From Stramenopiles sp. TOSAG23-2 (Eukaryota; Sar): a stretch of 41,626 bases of DNA. Of this stretch, positions 29,040 through 37,188 are shown piece after piece. Under the pieces are notes generated by a model. That model searched no databases and was not told where the DNA came from. It saw only the letters and a list, made by a program, of their open reading frames with translations. Made by a program: the position numbers and the translations under genes. The stretch spans positions 1-41,626 of the forward strand of contig LT649301.1 in assembly GCA_900128395.1 (NCBI GenBank). The letters are read 5' to 3'. Position 1 is the first letter of the stretch, and each line of letters opens with the position of its first letter.

Positions 29040-29662
29040 TTTATAATGATGTAAGCAGTTCAATAAATGATAGGACATCAAGTGTAGTTGTACCAAGTGG
29101 TTGCAAAGTGGAAGTGTTTGAGCATTATAACTACAGAGGAAGAAAAGCAACATTGAAAGCTGGAACGTACAGATATTCTCAATTCAGACGATTGTTTCCA
29201 AATGATCGATTAAGCAGTTTGAAAGTATCTGATGATGCACCAACTCCACCAAAACCATCTCCGTGCGTAGGATGCGAGAAAGAAGTCGCAACGTTGAAAA
29301 CCCATTTGAAAACATCTCAAACTGCAAATACTCAAATGAAAATTAAGTCCGCGCAAAAAGATAAATTGATGAAATCACAGGCAGATCAATTTGCAAAGAA
29401 AGAAGCTTCATTAAAAGCATCATCAGAGCAAAAGGATAAAATGGTGAAATCACAAGCTGATCAATTGAAGGAAAAAGATGAAATGATGAAAACACAAGCT
29501 GATAAATTTGCAAAGAAAGAAGTGAAGATACATGCAGATTACAAACAAGAAATGCAAGATATGCGCGCAAAAGCGGGGTTCACAATTGCATCTATTGATA
29601 AAGAGAGAAGTGAACTTAAACAACAACTGGAACCACAACGCCGATTAGTAAGAAGATTGTAA
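29030..29662 (+). CDS. beta/gamma-crystallin domain protein with coiled-coil repeats
   Basis: A 210-residue protein from ATG 29030; TAG at 28997 closes the frame upstream with no other ATG. Residues about 12-67 form a single beta/gamma-crystallin domain of the microbial type: an entry NDRTSS (13-18), VPSGCKVEVFEHYNYRGR with the Tyr/Gly-type Greek-key corner, then FPNDRLSSLKV (56-66), which matches the (N/D)(N/D)xx(S/T)S calcium-binding clamp. A Pro-rich linker with CVGC follows (72-83), then a charged coiled coil to the end, built of about three 30-residue repeats of KDK(L/M)(M/V)KSQADQ(F/L). Ca2+ binding by the domain is predicted; the coiled coil suggests oligomerisation. There is no signal peptide. 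The crystallin call is firm; the cellular role is unknown. Confidence 0.85.
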   Translation: MASFYNDVSSSINDRTSSVVVPSGCKVEVFEHYNYRGRKATLKAGTYRYSQFRRLFPNDRLSSLKVSDDAPTPPKPSPCVGCEKEVATLKTHLKTSQTANTQMKIKSAQKDKLMKSQADQFAKKEASLKASSEQKDKMVKSQADQLKEKDEMMKTQADKFAKKEVKIHADYKQEMQDMRAKAGFTIASIDKERSELKQQLEPQRRLVRRL

Positions 29663-30049
29663 AAGTTTATCGAGGTTCCAATTTAAAAAAACTATACGTA
29701 TATATACAAAAAAATAAAAATTTAAAAATATCATACCACAGAGAGACGCAATGCGAGCGTGTGTGTATTTACATTAATGTTAGGTTACGATTACCTGTGT
29801 GGCAATTATAAAAAGAGAGAAATAAATTTACTGTGTACCGAGAGACAACAGAGCGTGTGTGCACAATTTTTTTAAAACATTACGACACGAAAATATATAA
29901 TATAAAAAAATAAAAGAAAAAAAAATAAAAAACAAAAAAACATTTTATAAAAACACCATATATTTTTTTCCCAGTATTCGTAATATTATACCTGGTACTC
30001 GTAACATATTTTTATTTTCAAATATTGAATATATTGTACGTATTCAAAT
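29663..30049. other. convergent intergenic region
   Basis: 387 bp of facing 3' flanks, with A-rich tracts near 29900-29945 and ATTCGTAATATTATACC and TGGTACTCGTAACAT near 29977-30010. Two near-copies of a GAGAGACGC/GAGAGACAAC..GCGTGTGTG block occur near 29741-29765 and 29840-29862. No gene is seen. Confidence 0.5.
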
Positions 30050-30347
30050 TTAATCACTATCAGACAATGCAACAACATTAACATCATGAAAACTTGTATT
30101 ATTGACATTATTATCCTCTAAAGATGAATAATCTAACATATCATCTGAGTAATCTAACATATCATCTGAGTTGGACTTGTTTTGATCATCATTGTATCCA
30201 CCACCATATTGTCGTTCGTTATAGTTAATTTTCTTGCTGCTATTTGAATAAAAAGCATCATTTGCTTGCTTTTGTTGTGATTTGTTATACACCTTGCTAT
30301 TGTTATTTTTACCATCAGAAGTGTTAAAGAAATAATTTGAAAAATAC
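30050..30347 (-). other. probable frameshifted C-terminus of the ankyrin-like gene
   Basis: The leftward frame open from 30347 to TAA at 30050 encodes a plausible continuation (SNYFFNTSDGKNNNSKVYN, then YSDDMLDYSDDMLDY and SFHDVNVVALSDSD), rich in Asn/Ser/Asp like the tails of neighbouring proteins. In the same bases, the frame of the 718-residue protein changes character after VKIPSIF into hydrophobic, Thr/Ile/Met-rich text. The two frames meet at an A5 run (30341-30345), where one extra base would join them. I therefore treat this as the true tail, displaced by a one-base indel that is either real or an assembly error. A separate 80-residue gene starting within it is less likely. Confidence 0.5.
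30129..30170. repeat. 21-bp tandem repeat, two copies
   Basis: TAATCTAACATATCATCTGAG occurs twice head to tail. In the 30050-30347 frame it encodes a repeated DDMLDYS heptapeptide, keeping frame (21 bp = 7 codons), which supports that frame being translated. Confidence 0.85.
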
Positions 30348-32310
30348 TAGGAATTTTAACTTTTGTATCCTTTCCATCATTTTTACTCTTTCCGTAATAT
30401 TTACTATCAGTGATGTAATATTCAATTGGTGTCAATAAATGTTCATTATCTTCTTTGTATTGTTGTGGTTCGCTAAAAAATATTTTTTCATCATCATAAG
30501 CAGCAGCACCATTGTAATTATTATTATTACGACTGTTTTTAATATCATTATATGATTGAAAATATTTACTTGCTTGATATTCATTTGCTTTTAAAAAAAG
30601 TAAATTACATTCATAATATACAAGGATGTCTTTTTTTGATATTTTATCTTTACTTGTTTCATTTGCCCCATTATCATTTTCTTCTGCTTCATCATTCCTG
30701 TTGTCATAATATACAAGGATGTCTTTTTTTGATATTTTATCTTTACTTGTTTCATTTGCATCTATGATACATTTACGAACATAGCTACTTATCACTCCAC
30801 CACTAATATCATAATCTTTATTTTTTACTATTTCGTCTTCATGTTGAGATGCAATATGCTCCAAATGTTCTGTCAAAAAAAAAATACGTAATGAATGAAA
30901 TATAAAAGTGTCATTTGCAATATCGTTTATCTTTTGGCTGCCCATCTTTTTTAAACCTTTCATGCCAACATTTCCACCTTGGTCATTGAATTGAAAATGG
31001 TGATAATGAAATGCCATTGACATATAAGCTTGATAATAAGTATGTATTAATTCAATTTTATTAACTGTCAACAAGTTACTCAATTCGTCGATTTCGTTTA
31101 CTATAATCTCAATATCATCACTATGTTCCCTTTCAAATATTTTATACATATACATGTTTTCTGCTAACGCTTTCTTATTATCAAAAAGTATTAGCTTGCT
31201 ATTTTCATCAAGAAATTCAAAGGACACATGTGGTTTTTCTATCACTTGATTGTTAAGATTATTTTTATTCCAAAGGATTGAATCTTGTAGAAATTCATCT
31301 CCTTCTAGGTCACTCAATTTCAATTCACCTAAGGTCTCAAGTACACTACTTGACCTAGCCCTGGATCTACTTCTTGCTTGTAACGAACCACTGCTAAACC
31401 GCCGTGATAATCTCTTGCCAAATGTAGTTTTTTTTGTATCTTTTCCCTCCAATCGTATACAAACTTTCCATGGATCCCATGGTCTTTTCAATAACTCAAT
31501 CTTTGATTCAGGATGTGTAGTATAATAAATTTGGCAATAATCACCAAAGCTTTTCCATATACCTTTTTCGCCATCATCTTTATCCAAATTACTAGCAGTA
31601 CTATGGATATGTTCAATAACATGTCTCTTCGACTGGTCTCTTAAAGAACTTTTACCACCTTGGACAATCCTTCTCGCTATCGCTTTGATTATGAAACTAC
31701 ATTCTTTTTCCATTTTATTACTTTTTAAGTAATTAAATATATTTTGATTGTTTTTATCTTCACGTTTTATAGATACGCCTAGTGTAAATAATGTTATTAA
31801 AATCTTTTGCCTCACTTCCATGTCTTCCTTTGTGTTATTGATGATATTTTCCGGTGCGAATAAATAAAATATTGGTGTTTTGCCGTTTATATCACTTTCA
31901 TCGCTCAAATCTGACCAGCCTCCTAAGGAAAATAATAAATCAAGCGTTTTTGGATACGCTTTTTTACAGGCAAGGTGAACTGGAAATTCTTCAATTGTAC
32001 TATTATCAATATCTTCAGTAATTTTTGATCTTCTTATTTTTCTAGCTAAGTCAGACGAAGTAATCAAAGGCTCTACCAATTTTTTACATTCTTCAACCGA
32101 TGCGTCATCAGAATTTGCATTTTTAATCTTATTATACAATCGTTTAAATAATTTCTTTGCTTCTTCAATTTGCAAGTTTAAAACATACCTTGAAGAAGAT
32201 TGGTGGCGAACAAGCGAGTGGCGGGATGAGGAAGAAGAGGTTGATGATTCTTGAGTTGTTTCAAATAAATTAATTTCATTTACATCAATATCTTCTTCAT
32301 TTTTTGACAT
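30154..32310 (-). CDS. ankyrin-like protein with in-frame internal duplication, tail frameshifted
   Basis: A 718-residue open frame from ATG 32310 (A at -3). Residues 1-42 are Ser-rich; about 45-95 is helical. Residues about 108-215 look ankyrin-like (EEFPVHLACKKAYPKTLDLL, NGKTPIFYLF, LITLFTLGVSIKRED). A basic Ser/Arg tract, SGSLQARSRSRARSSS, is near 310-325. A long helical region follows. The segment ANETSKDKISKKDILVYY then appears twice, 31 residues apart, because of a 93-bp duplication (30612-30759). It continues ECNLLFLKANEYQASKYF. After VKIPSIF (near 30350) the frame loses coding character; the better continuation is the 30050-30347 frame. The same 96 bp occurs, inverted, at the right edge of the window in a different gene. 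Function unknown; ankyrin repeats suggest protein binding. Confidence 0.7.
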   Translation of the reverse strand: MSKNEEDIDVNEINLFETTQESSTSSSSSRHSLVRHQSSSRYVLNLQIEEAKKLFKRLYNKIKNANSDDASVEECKKLVEPLITSSDLARKIRRSKITEDIDNSTIEEFPVHLACKKAYPKTLDLLFSLGGWSDLSDESDINGKTPIFYLFAPENIINNTKEDMEVRQKILITLFTLGVSIKREDKNNQNIFNYLKSNKMEKECSFIIKAIARRIVQGGKSSLRDQSKRHVIEHIHSTASNLDKDDGEKGIWKSFGDYCQIYYTTHPESKIELLKRPWDPWKVCIRLEGKDTKKTTFGKRLSRRFSSGSLQARSRSRARSSSVLETLGELKLSDLEGDEFLQDSILWNKNNLNNQVIEKPHVSFEFLDENSKLILFDNKKALAENMYMYKIFEREHSDDIEIIVNEIDELSNLLTVNKIELIHTYYQAYMSMAFHYHHFQFNDQGGNVGMKGLKKMGSQKINDIANDTFIFHSLRIFFLTEHLEHIASQHEDEIVKNKDYDISGGVISSYVRKCIIDANETSKDKISKKDILVYYDNRNDEAEENDNGANETSKDKISKKDILVYYECNLLFLKANEYQASKYFQSYNDIKNSRNNNNYNGAAAYDDEKIFFSEPQQYKEDNEHLLTPIEYYITDSKYYGKSKNDGKDTKVKIPSIFQIISLTLLMVKITIARCITNHNKSKQMMLFIQIAARKLTITNDNMVVDTMMIKTSPTQMIC
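30612..30759. repeat. 55-bp perfect direct repeat, 93-bp period
   Basis: The 55 bases at 30612-30666 recur exactly at 30705-30759. On the coding (minus) strand each encodes ANETSKDKISKKDILVYY. The 38-bp spacer encodes DNRNDEAEENDNG. The 93-bp period is a multiple of three, so the gene stays in frame. Confidence 0.95.
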
Positions 32311-32880
32311 TATTTTTGTTTTTTTAAAATAATTATATGGAATAATAACTAGTATAATGAGGACACATTAATCCAATTATCTAATCAATTTAGTTATGTT
32401 GATATATCTATCTATGTTGTAGATTTATTTTTTCCTAGACGGAGTACGGAGTCCATATTTCTATTTCTTATCTTTCCTACCCTTCTTCTTGCTTTACCTT
32501 CATTTTGGTGGTGCACTGGTGTGGTGGGTGGTGGTTTTTTTGGTTGGTGGTTTGAAGGCTGGGTTTTGTAAAGACACTAGTGTAGATTTAGTACCGATAT
32601 ATCTTTATTAAGTGCTACAGAGTAACAGGGTAGCTAGTAATAATATGAAATAGCATGCAGCATGCATATTCAAAGATCCTCGTAATTGCATCAAGTACAT
32701 ACCAAGTACTATACTATTATTATAACATTTTTTAGATAATGTAACACTTAAAAGTCTATTAGGACCTAGACGACTACCAGATAACACTGCTGGAACACAC
32801 ACAGATACAGTACAATATATACTTTTCCTTTACTTTTTCCTTTTTTTTTTTTCTTTTCTTTTCTTCATTTTGTTCCAATT
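32311..32880. promoter_or_regulatory. intergenic region upstream of ankyrin-like gene
   Basis: 570 bp between two leftward genes: the 3' flank of the carrier and the promoter side of the ankyrin-like gene. It includes GTGGTGGGTGGTGG near 32518-32533, AAAGTCTATTAGGACCTAGA at 32751-32770 (similar to 11122-11138) and TACAGTA at 32806-32812. The short leftward frame 32608-32802 has no coding character and is not called. Confidence 0.5.
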
Positions 32881-34287
32881 TTAACCTACACGCTTTTGCC
32901 ATTGCTCTTGCAAACTTTTCCATAAGATACTAAACAACATACCTTGTACACCATTTGCCATGATACGTGTTTGCAATCCTCTACCAAATAAACCCATTGG
33001 TCCATCTTTCTTTAAAATGTCTTTGGCTGCTTCTGAATAAGATATTTCAGTCGCATATGTTTGTTTTGTTGTTTTCAATACACGAATAGAATTTGAACAT
33101 GTATCACTAACAGCTGATGCAGTGAAACCACAAATAGCATTTCTTCCAAACTTTTTAAATGTTTCTTCATATTTTGGCAACATTTCCTAGATATGATTGA
33201 TATTGTATTAATGTTAGAAAGATTTTATTATTTTTTTTAAAGAAAAGTTAGAAAGGAGAGAGAAAGGTTTATACTATATATATGTATAAATGTTACCTAC
33301 ATCCATAAAATTATATGTTGCAAACCATGGGAAATGACCCACATAAGTTGCACCAAAGGAACCCATTGCACCTTGGTATAATACACGAGGGCCACCCTTT
33401 GCCATTTTTGCTCTTAATTGCTTCAATCCATTTGAACCTTCTACTTGCATCGTCGTTTTCAAGGTATCAATTGGCATTAAATTAATGCGCCAAAGTGCAG
33501 CTGCACCACTAGCACACATTGTTTTAGCAAGAACTGGCCAATCTTTCGTATTATCATTTGCAGCTAATAATGCCAACATGCCAGCATTTGCAGCCGTATC
33601 ACCAAATCGTGATAATGGCCCTTGAAATAATGCTGGTCCAACACCTTTGTAAAATCTCCCTATTCCACCTTCTTTATACAATGCCCTTAATGCTTCCCCA
33701 GTGGTGCTACCATGGCGATATTGATAATTCATCGTCGTTCTCATCCACATTAAAGAACCAACTTGTAAAAACATAGCTGCTGCACCTGGGATACCACCAC
33801 CCAATGCACGCATACCAGCCGCTTTTAAGACTTCTCCCATTGATTTTTTCTCACCAGACTTCTTCACATGTTTTTTGTCATTATGATGGTCTTCTTCTGG
33901 CAAATGATGATCAATATGTAAATTGTCTAGAATATCACGACAATGGGCTTTGTGCTCAATCGAGTTGATTAATCTATCAAACTCTTCTTGATCCATAACG
34001 TCTGAACCCATCAAAACACCAAGTGATAAAAAAGATGCTTCTCCATCATCTTCATATGTACCAAGTAACACAGGATGAGATTTCACGAACTTGTTAAATT
34101 CATCTGGAGTAATTTTACCATCATGATTTCTATCAATTGTATTCATCAATTTTTCCACGTGGGCATTACCTAACGTGACCCCAGCATCTTTTAAAGCACT
34201 TTGTAACTCGTTTTGTGAGATAGAACCATCATTATTTCGGTCAAATTTTTTAAACGCTTTATCAATAATTTCGTCTTGTGAAGGCAT
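32881..34287 (-). CDS. EF-hand / mitochondrial carrier family protein, two exons
   Basis: Spliced gene: exon 1 34287-33301, intron 33300-33187, exon 2 33186-32881, giving 430 residues. Splicing joins ...YNFMD to EMLPKYEETF in phase 0; without it, the frame stops within eight codons. Residues 1-75 carry two intact EF-hands, with loops DRNNDGSISQNE (16-27) and DRNHDGKITPDE (51-62). A His-rich linker (near 125-140) precedes three mitochondrial-carrier-like repeats from about 155. Repeat 2 has the family signature PIDTLKTTMQ; the matching positions in repeats 1 and 3 (LQVGSLMWMRTT, VSDTCSNSIRVLKTT) lack the signature Pro, so this is a divergent carrier. The EF-hand plus carrier layout recalls Ca2+-regulated carriers (SCaMC/aralar types), but the degenerate signatures leave substrate and even transport activity open. 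Confidence 0.88.
33187..33300 (-). other. spliceosomal intron (114 nt)
   Basis: Donor GTAGGT follows GAT; acceptor ATCTAG precedes GAA ATG. A TCTAAC branch-point-like sequence lies at 33213-33218, about 26-31 nt from the acceptor. Removal restores the carrier frame in phase 0 across a conserved region. Confidence 0.85.
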
Positions 34288-36244
34288 TTTGAATGATTAT
34301 TATAGAAAGAAGTATTTGTCTATCTTCTACTTTTTTCCTAGGATTATATTTACGTATTATTAAATAGTAATCAGATTCGTAACGATAAACTTGTAGAAGC
34401 GCAACGGAGATGATAATGATCTAATCAAATTGTGTTTGTTTTCTTTTAACTTTTTCTTTATTGTTTTTGCAAAAGTGTGCCGAGATATCTCGGTGTGCCT
34501 CGCTGGTCCCGTTGTTTAATAATTTTCCCTTTTCTTGATGATATCTTTCTTCAACACAAAACAACATAGCAATAGCATGTACACATTAACATGTCATAAC
34601 ACTGATACAGTATTTTAATTTAAGCTTTTGTCGTCCATATCGATATGAGTATCTTCTTATTCTTGAAATACGAAAAGGTGCAAAGGGATTTATTTTTTTG
34701 GATTTGTTTTGTGTTAGTGTTGCTAGTGCTGTACCGTTGTACCGCTTATTATTGAACTTACAGTAGTATAATACACTGTACTGTATGTGTTTCCGTACTG
34801 TTTTAACTATAATACCGTAGTTTTGTTTTTGTCCTTAATATGTTATGGTATGATGTTGTTACAGTATGTGATGGATACTGTATGTAGCCAGATAGCAATC
34901 TCTGGTGTCCAGAGTAAGATAGCATGCTGGGCATGCTGGGCTGGCATGCTGGCATGCTGGCATGATGATTCAAAAAAAAAATTTGTTGTACAACCCCACA
35001 TAACCTAAACTACTAAAACCCCGAATTCCCTGCCCTGATGTGTAGTAGGGGTTTCAAAGGAAATAAATTAAAGGAAATAAATTATATAAAAAATAAGGAA
35101 TAATGTTTATCTTAGAATATATTATATATGTACAAGTTTTTATAGTGTTATTTTATGTCATATGTCTATTTTATTATAAGGGTACAGTGTATACATCAAA
35201 GGGTAGGTAAAGATTAATTAACTTCTGTAACTAGTCTTTTTTCCTATCAAAATGTTGTTAAGTAGGATTTCCGGACGCTGAGTACCTGTGTAGGCGTAAA
35301 CGATTTTCAGAAATTTTTAAAAAGGTGGCCATTTTTTTTTAATTTTTTTAAAAAAAACTTGCAAAAAGGTGGCCGAATTTTGTTAACCGTCTACATAGTA
35401 TGATGACGGTATTGTAAGAAGTATGGAAATGTTGGATTTGCGATTGTCGTAAATCTTCCGATATAGCTTTGTGTTTTAGTGGAAGATTTTGGGTATAAGT
35501 TAAAGTGACTATTATGTGGTTGTTAACACTGTATTTATTTTTAGCACGTATATAGCATTCCATGATGTAAAGGCATGGAAATTCAGTCGCCTGATGCGGT
35601 TTAGCAAGCAATAGGCAATAGGCTTGTGAACGTAGGAAATGGAACCATTATTAATATTCTACCGAGTATAACAATCTATATCATATTTCGGTAGACAAAA
35701 TAGTAATAGAGGTGAGAGGTGAGAGATCTCTGGAGGTGAGTGAGGAGAGAATTTTTTATCCCATTTCTTTGATTTTTTAAAAACTTACTTGAACACTACA
35801 AATATGAATAACCTATCAATATATATCCTATCTAAAATATACTTAGACACTACAATACTTTAAAAATTAACTCAATATGTGTGTGTAGTAGGATAAATCG
35901 ACGAAAAAGCATGTGTTTTCTTCGACACAAATAGAACAACTGATAAATCCAGGAAATCGAAAATAAAATAAAGAAATGAAATGTGCAAAATCTCTCCCAG
36001 CTGTCAAAATTTAGGTGGAATTTTCATTTCAGCTCTTAAATTCCTCCTTAAATTTACTGATCAAGCAAATTATACTTTTAACATAAATTTGGGCAGGGGT
36101 CCTCGCCTTCCACGGCGTTTGTAACTAATAAAATATTTGATAATAATTGATAAGAATATACATATTAGTAATAATAGTAGACGCATTAATCATAGATATA
36201 TATCCTTTACAGGTATAAAAAAGTATAAAAAGAACATTATTACA
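34288..36244. other. 2-kb gene-free stretch
   Basis: The longest interval without a called gene. Its left part is the upstream region of the EF-hand carrier and holds five TACAGTA/TACTGTA words (34606, 34759, 34779, 34860, 34876) and a GCATGCTGG repeat (34922-34964). Around 35240-35640 the composition is less A+T-biased, with AAAAAGGTGGCC twice (35319-35330 and 35363-35374) and an 87-residue leftward frame (35348-35611) that I cannot assign. The right part (35690-36130) has GAGGTGAGAGG repeats near 35709-35745. No tRNA fold or convincing exon is seen. It may hold regulatory DNA, an ncRNA or a decayed mobile element. Confidence 0.4.
34922..34964. repeat. GCATGCTGG short tandem repeat
   Basis: Five near-perfect GCATGCTGG units with variable GG/GGCT spacers. 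This G+C-rich minisatellite lies inside the gene-free stretch. Confidence 0.85.
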
Positions 36245-36339
36245 ATGATGATTACAACAATATTTACAATAATTTCAATATTTTTAATTAGTGGCGCAAT
36301 GGCATATGGTCGTAAGTTCATTCCTTTCTCTTTCTCTCT

Positions 36340-36374
<35 letters not shown>

Positions 36375-36661
36375 CATTTTAAAGGTTTAACTAACAATAT
36401 ATACGTAATATAGCTGGTAATCCACCACCATGGTGGTTGGTACATTTAGGGGAAATGTTGGCAGTTTTTGTCATGCTTGTATTAGGAAGCATGTTAGCAT
36501 TTATTGTTTATACGGAACAGCAAGAAGCAAAAGAAAGAGAAGAGAAATACAAACGCAGAAAGAAAAATGATGATGATGACTCGGACTCGGACGACGATGG
36601 CAATAATAATAAGAATAGTAGAAGAAGACGGGATGCTGGTTCTAAAACCAATCCAATGTAA
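36245..36661 (+). CDS. small spliced membrane protein with signal-like leader
   Basis: Spliced gene: exon 1 36245-36311, intron 36312-36413, exon 2 36414-36661, giving 104 residues with a phase-1 junction that forms a Pro codon. The product begins with a hydrophobic leader (MMITTIFTIISIFLISGAMA, residues 1-20) compatible with signal-peptidase cleavage, then YGPGNPPPWWLVHLG, a transmembrane helix (about residues 36-53, MLAVFVMLVLGSMLAFIVYT) and a charged tail: KEREEKYKRRKK, an Asp/Ser-rich acidic run, RRRR and NPM at the end. Predicted topology: short extracytoplasmic or lumenal Pro/Trp segment, one span, cytosolic charged tail (type I). The family is not recognised. Without the intron, exon 2 has no sensible start; a second ATG at 36248 is also usable. 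Confidence 0.75.
36312..36413 (+). other. spliceosomal intron (102 nt)
   Basis: Canonical donor GTAAGT at 36312 and acceptor TAG at 36411-36413, with an ACTAAC branch-point sequence at 36390-36395, about 18 nt from the acceptor. It contains a (TA)n tract. Removal joins leader and membrane exons in phase 1. Confidence 0.85.
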
Positions 36662-37188
36662 TATTTTAAAATATTATATATATAATGTGTGCGTGCAATA
36701 AAAAGCTCTTTTTATGAACAACACTGAAAAATCCATATTGATTGTGCTATTTTGTTTTCAATATGTTGATTTATCGTTCAACAAAAGTATAGTATGTAGT
36801 AGTATATACGTACGAGAATATTATAAAGGTCATATCATATAATATATGATATATCATTTTTAAATATAAAATAATTTTTGTTAAATACTGATATTTACTC
36901 GTGTTTTAAATACTGATAATAATAATTTAATATGCATCATATATAAAAAATTCTCTTATTTATAATTTAATATATGCATATACGTACGACTTATATTTGC
37001 ATTTTATAAAAATATTTATATACTCGTATTATATTTAAATTAAAAATAGTTACGTATTTTTGATATTTTATTTTTTACTAAATGATACGAATACGAATAC
37101 GAATATTTGTTTTTTTTATTTTTTTATAATCTCGCTCTCAATTTTTATAAAAACACTCCTATGCATAGATCCCATCTGTTGCCATCAA
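36662..37188. other. convergent intergenic region
   Basis: 527 bp of facing 3' flanks, extremely A+T-rich. It carries many CGTA/ACGA words: GTACGAGAATATT near 36811, ACTCGTG near 36898, TACGTACGAC near 36981, ATACTCGTATTAT near 37020 and three ACGAAT units at 37086-37102. No gene is seen. Confidence 0.5.

Noticed and set aside
29040-29153. 38-codon upstream extension of the small acidic protein
   Set aside because: It is antisense to the crystallin domain and has improbable Cys/His/Leu-rich composition.
30154-30420. Intron explanation for the frame change in the ankyrin-like tail
   Set aside because: The AG at 30349-30350 would need a phase-0 donor upstream; the only such GT gives a 14-nt intron, and no CTAAC branch sequence is present.
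34922-34964. Regular short repeats that could suggest a CRISPR array
   Set aside because: Units are 9-10 bp with no unique spacers in a eukaryotic context; it is a minisatellite.
35348-35611. Leftward 87-residue frame with a KAISEDLR stretch resembling transposase helix-turn-helix starts
   Set aside because: No catalytic DDE/D domain follows, no terminal inverted repeats were found around it, and the similarity is too short to call a mobile element.
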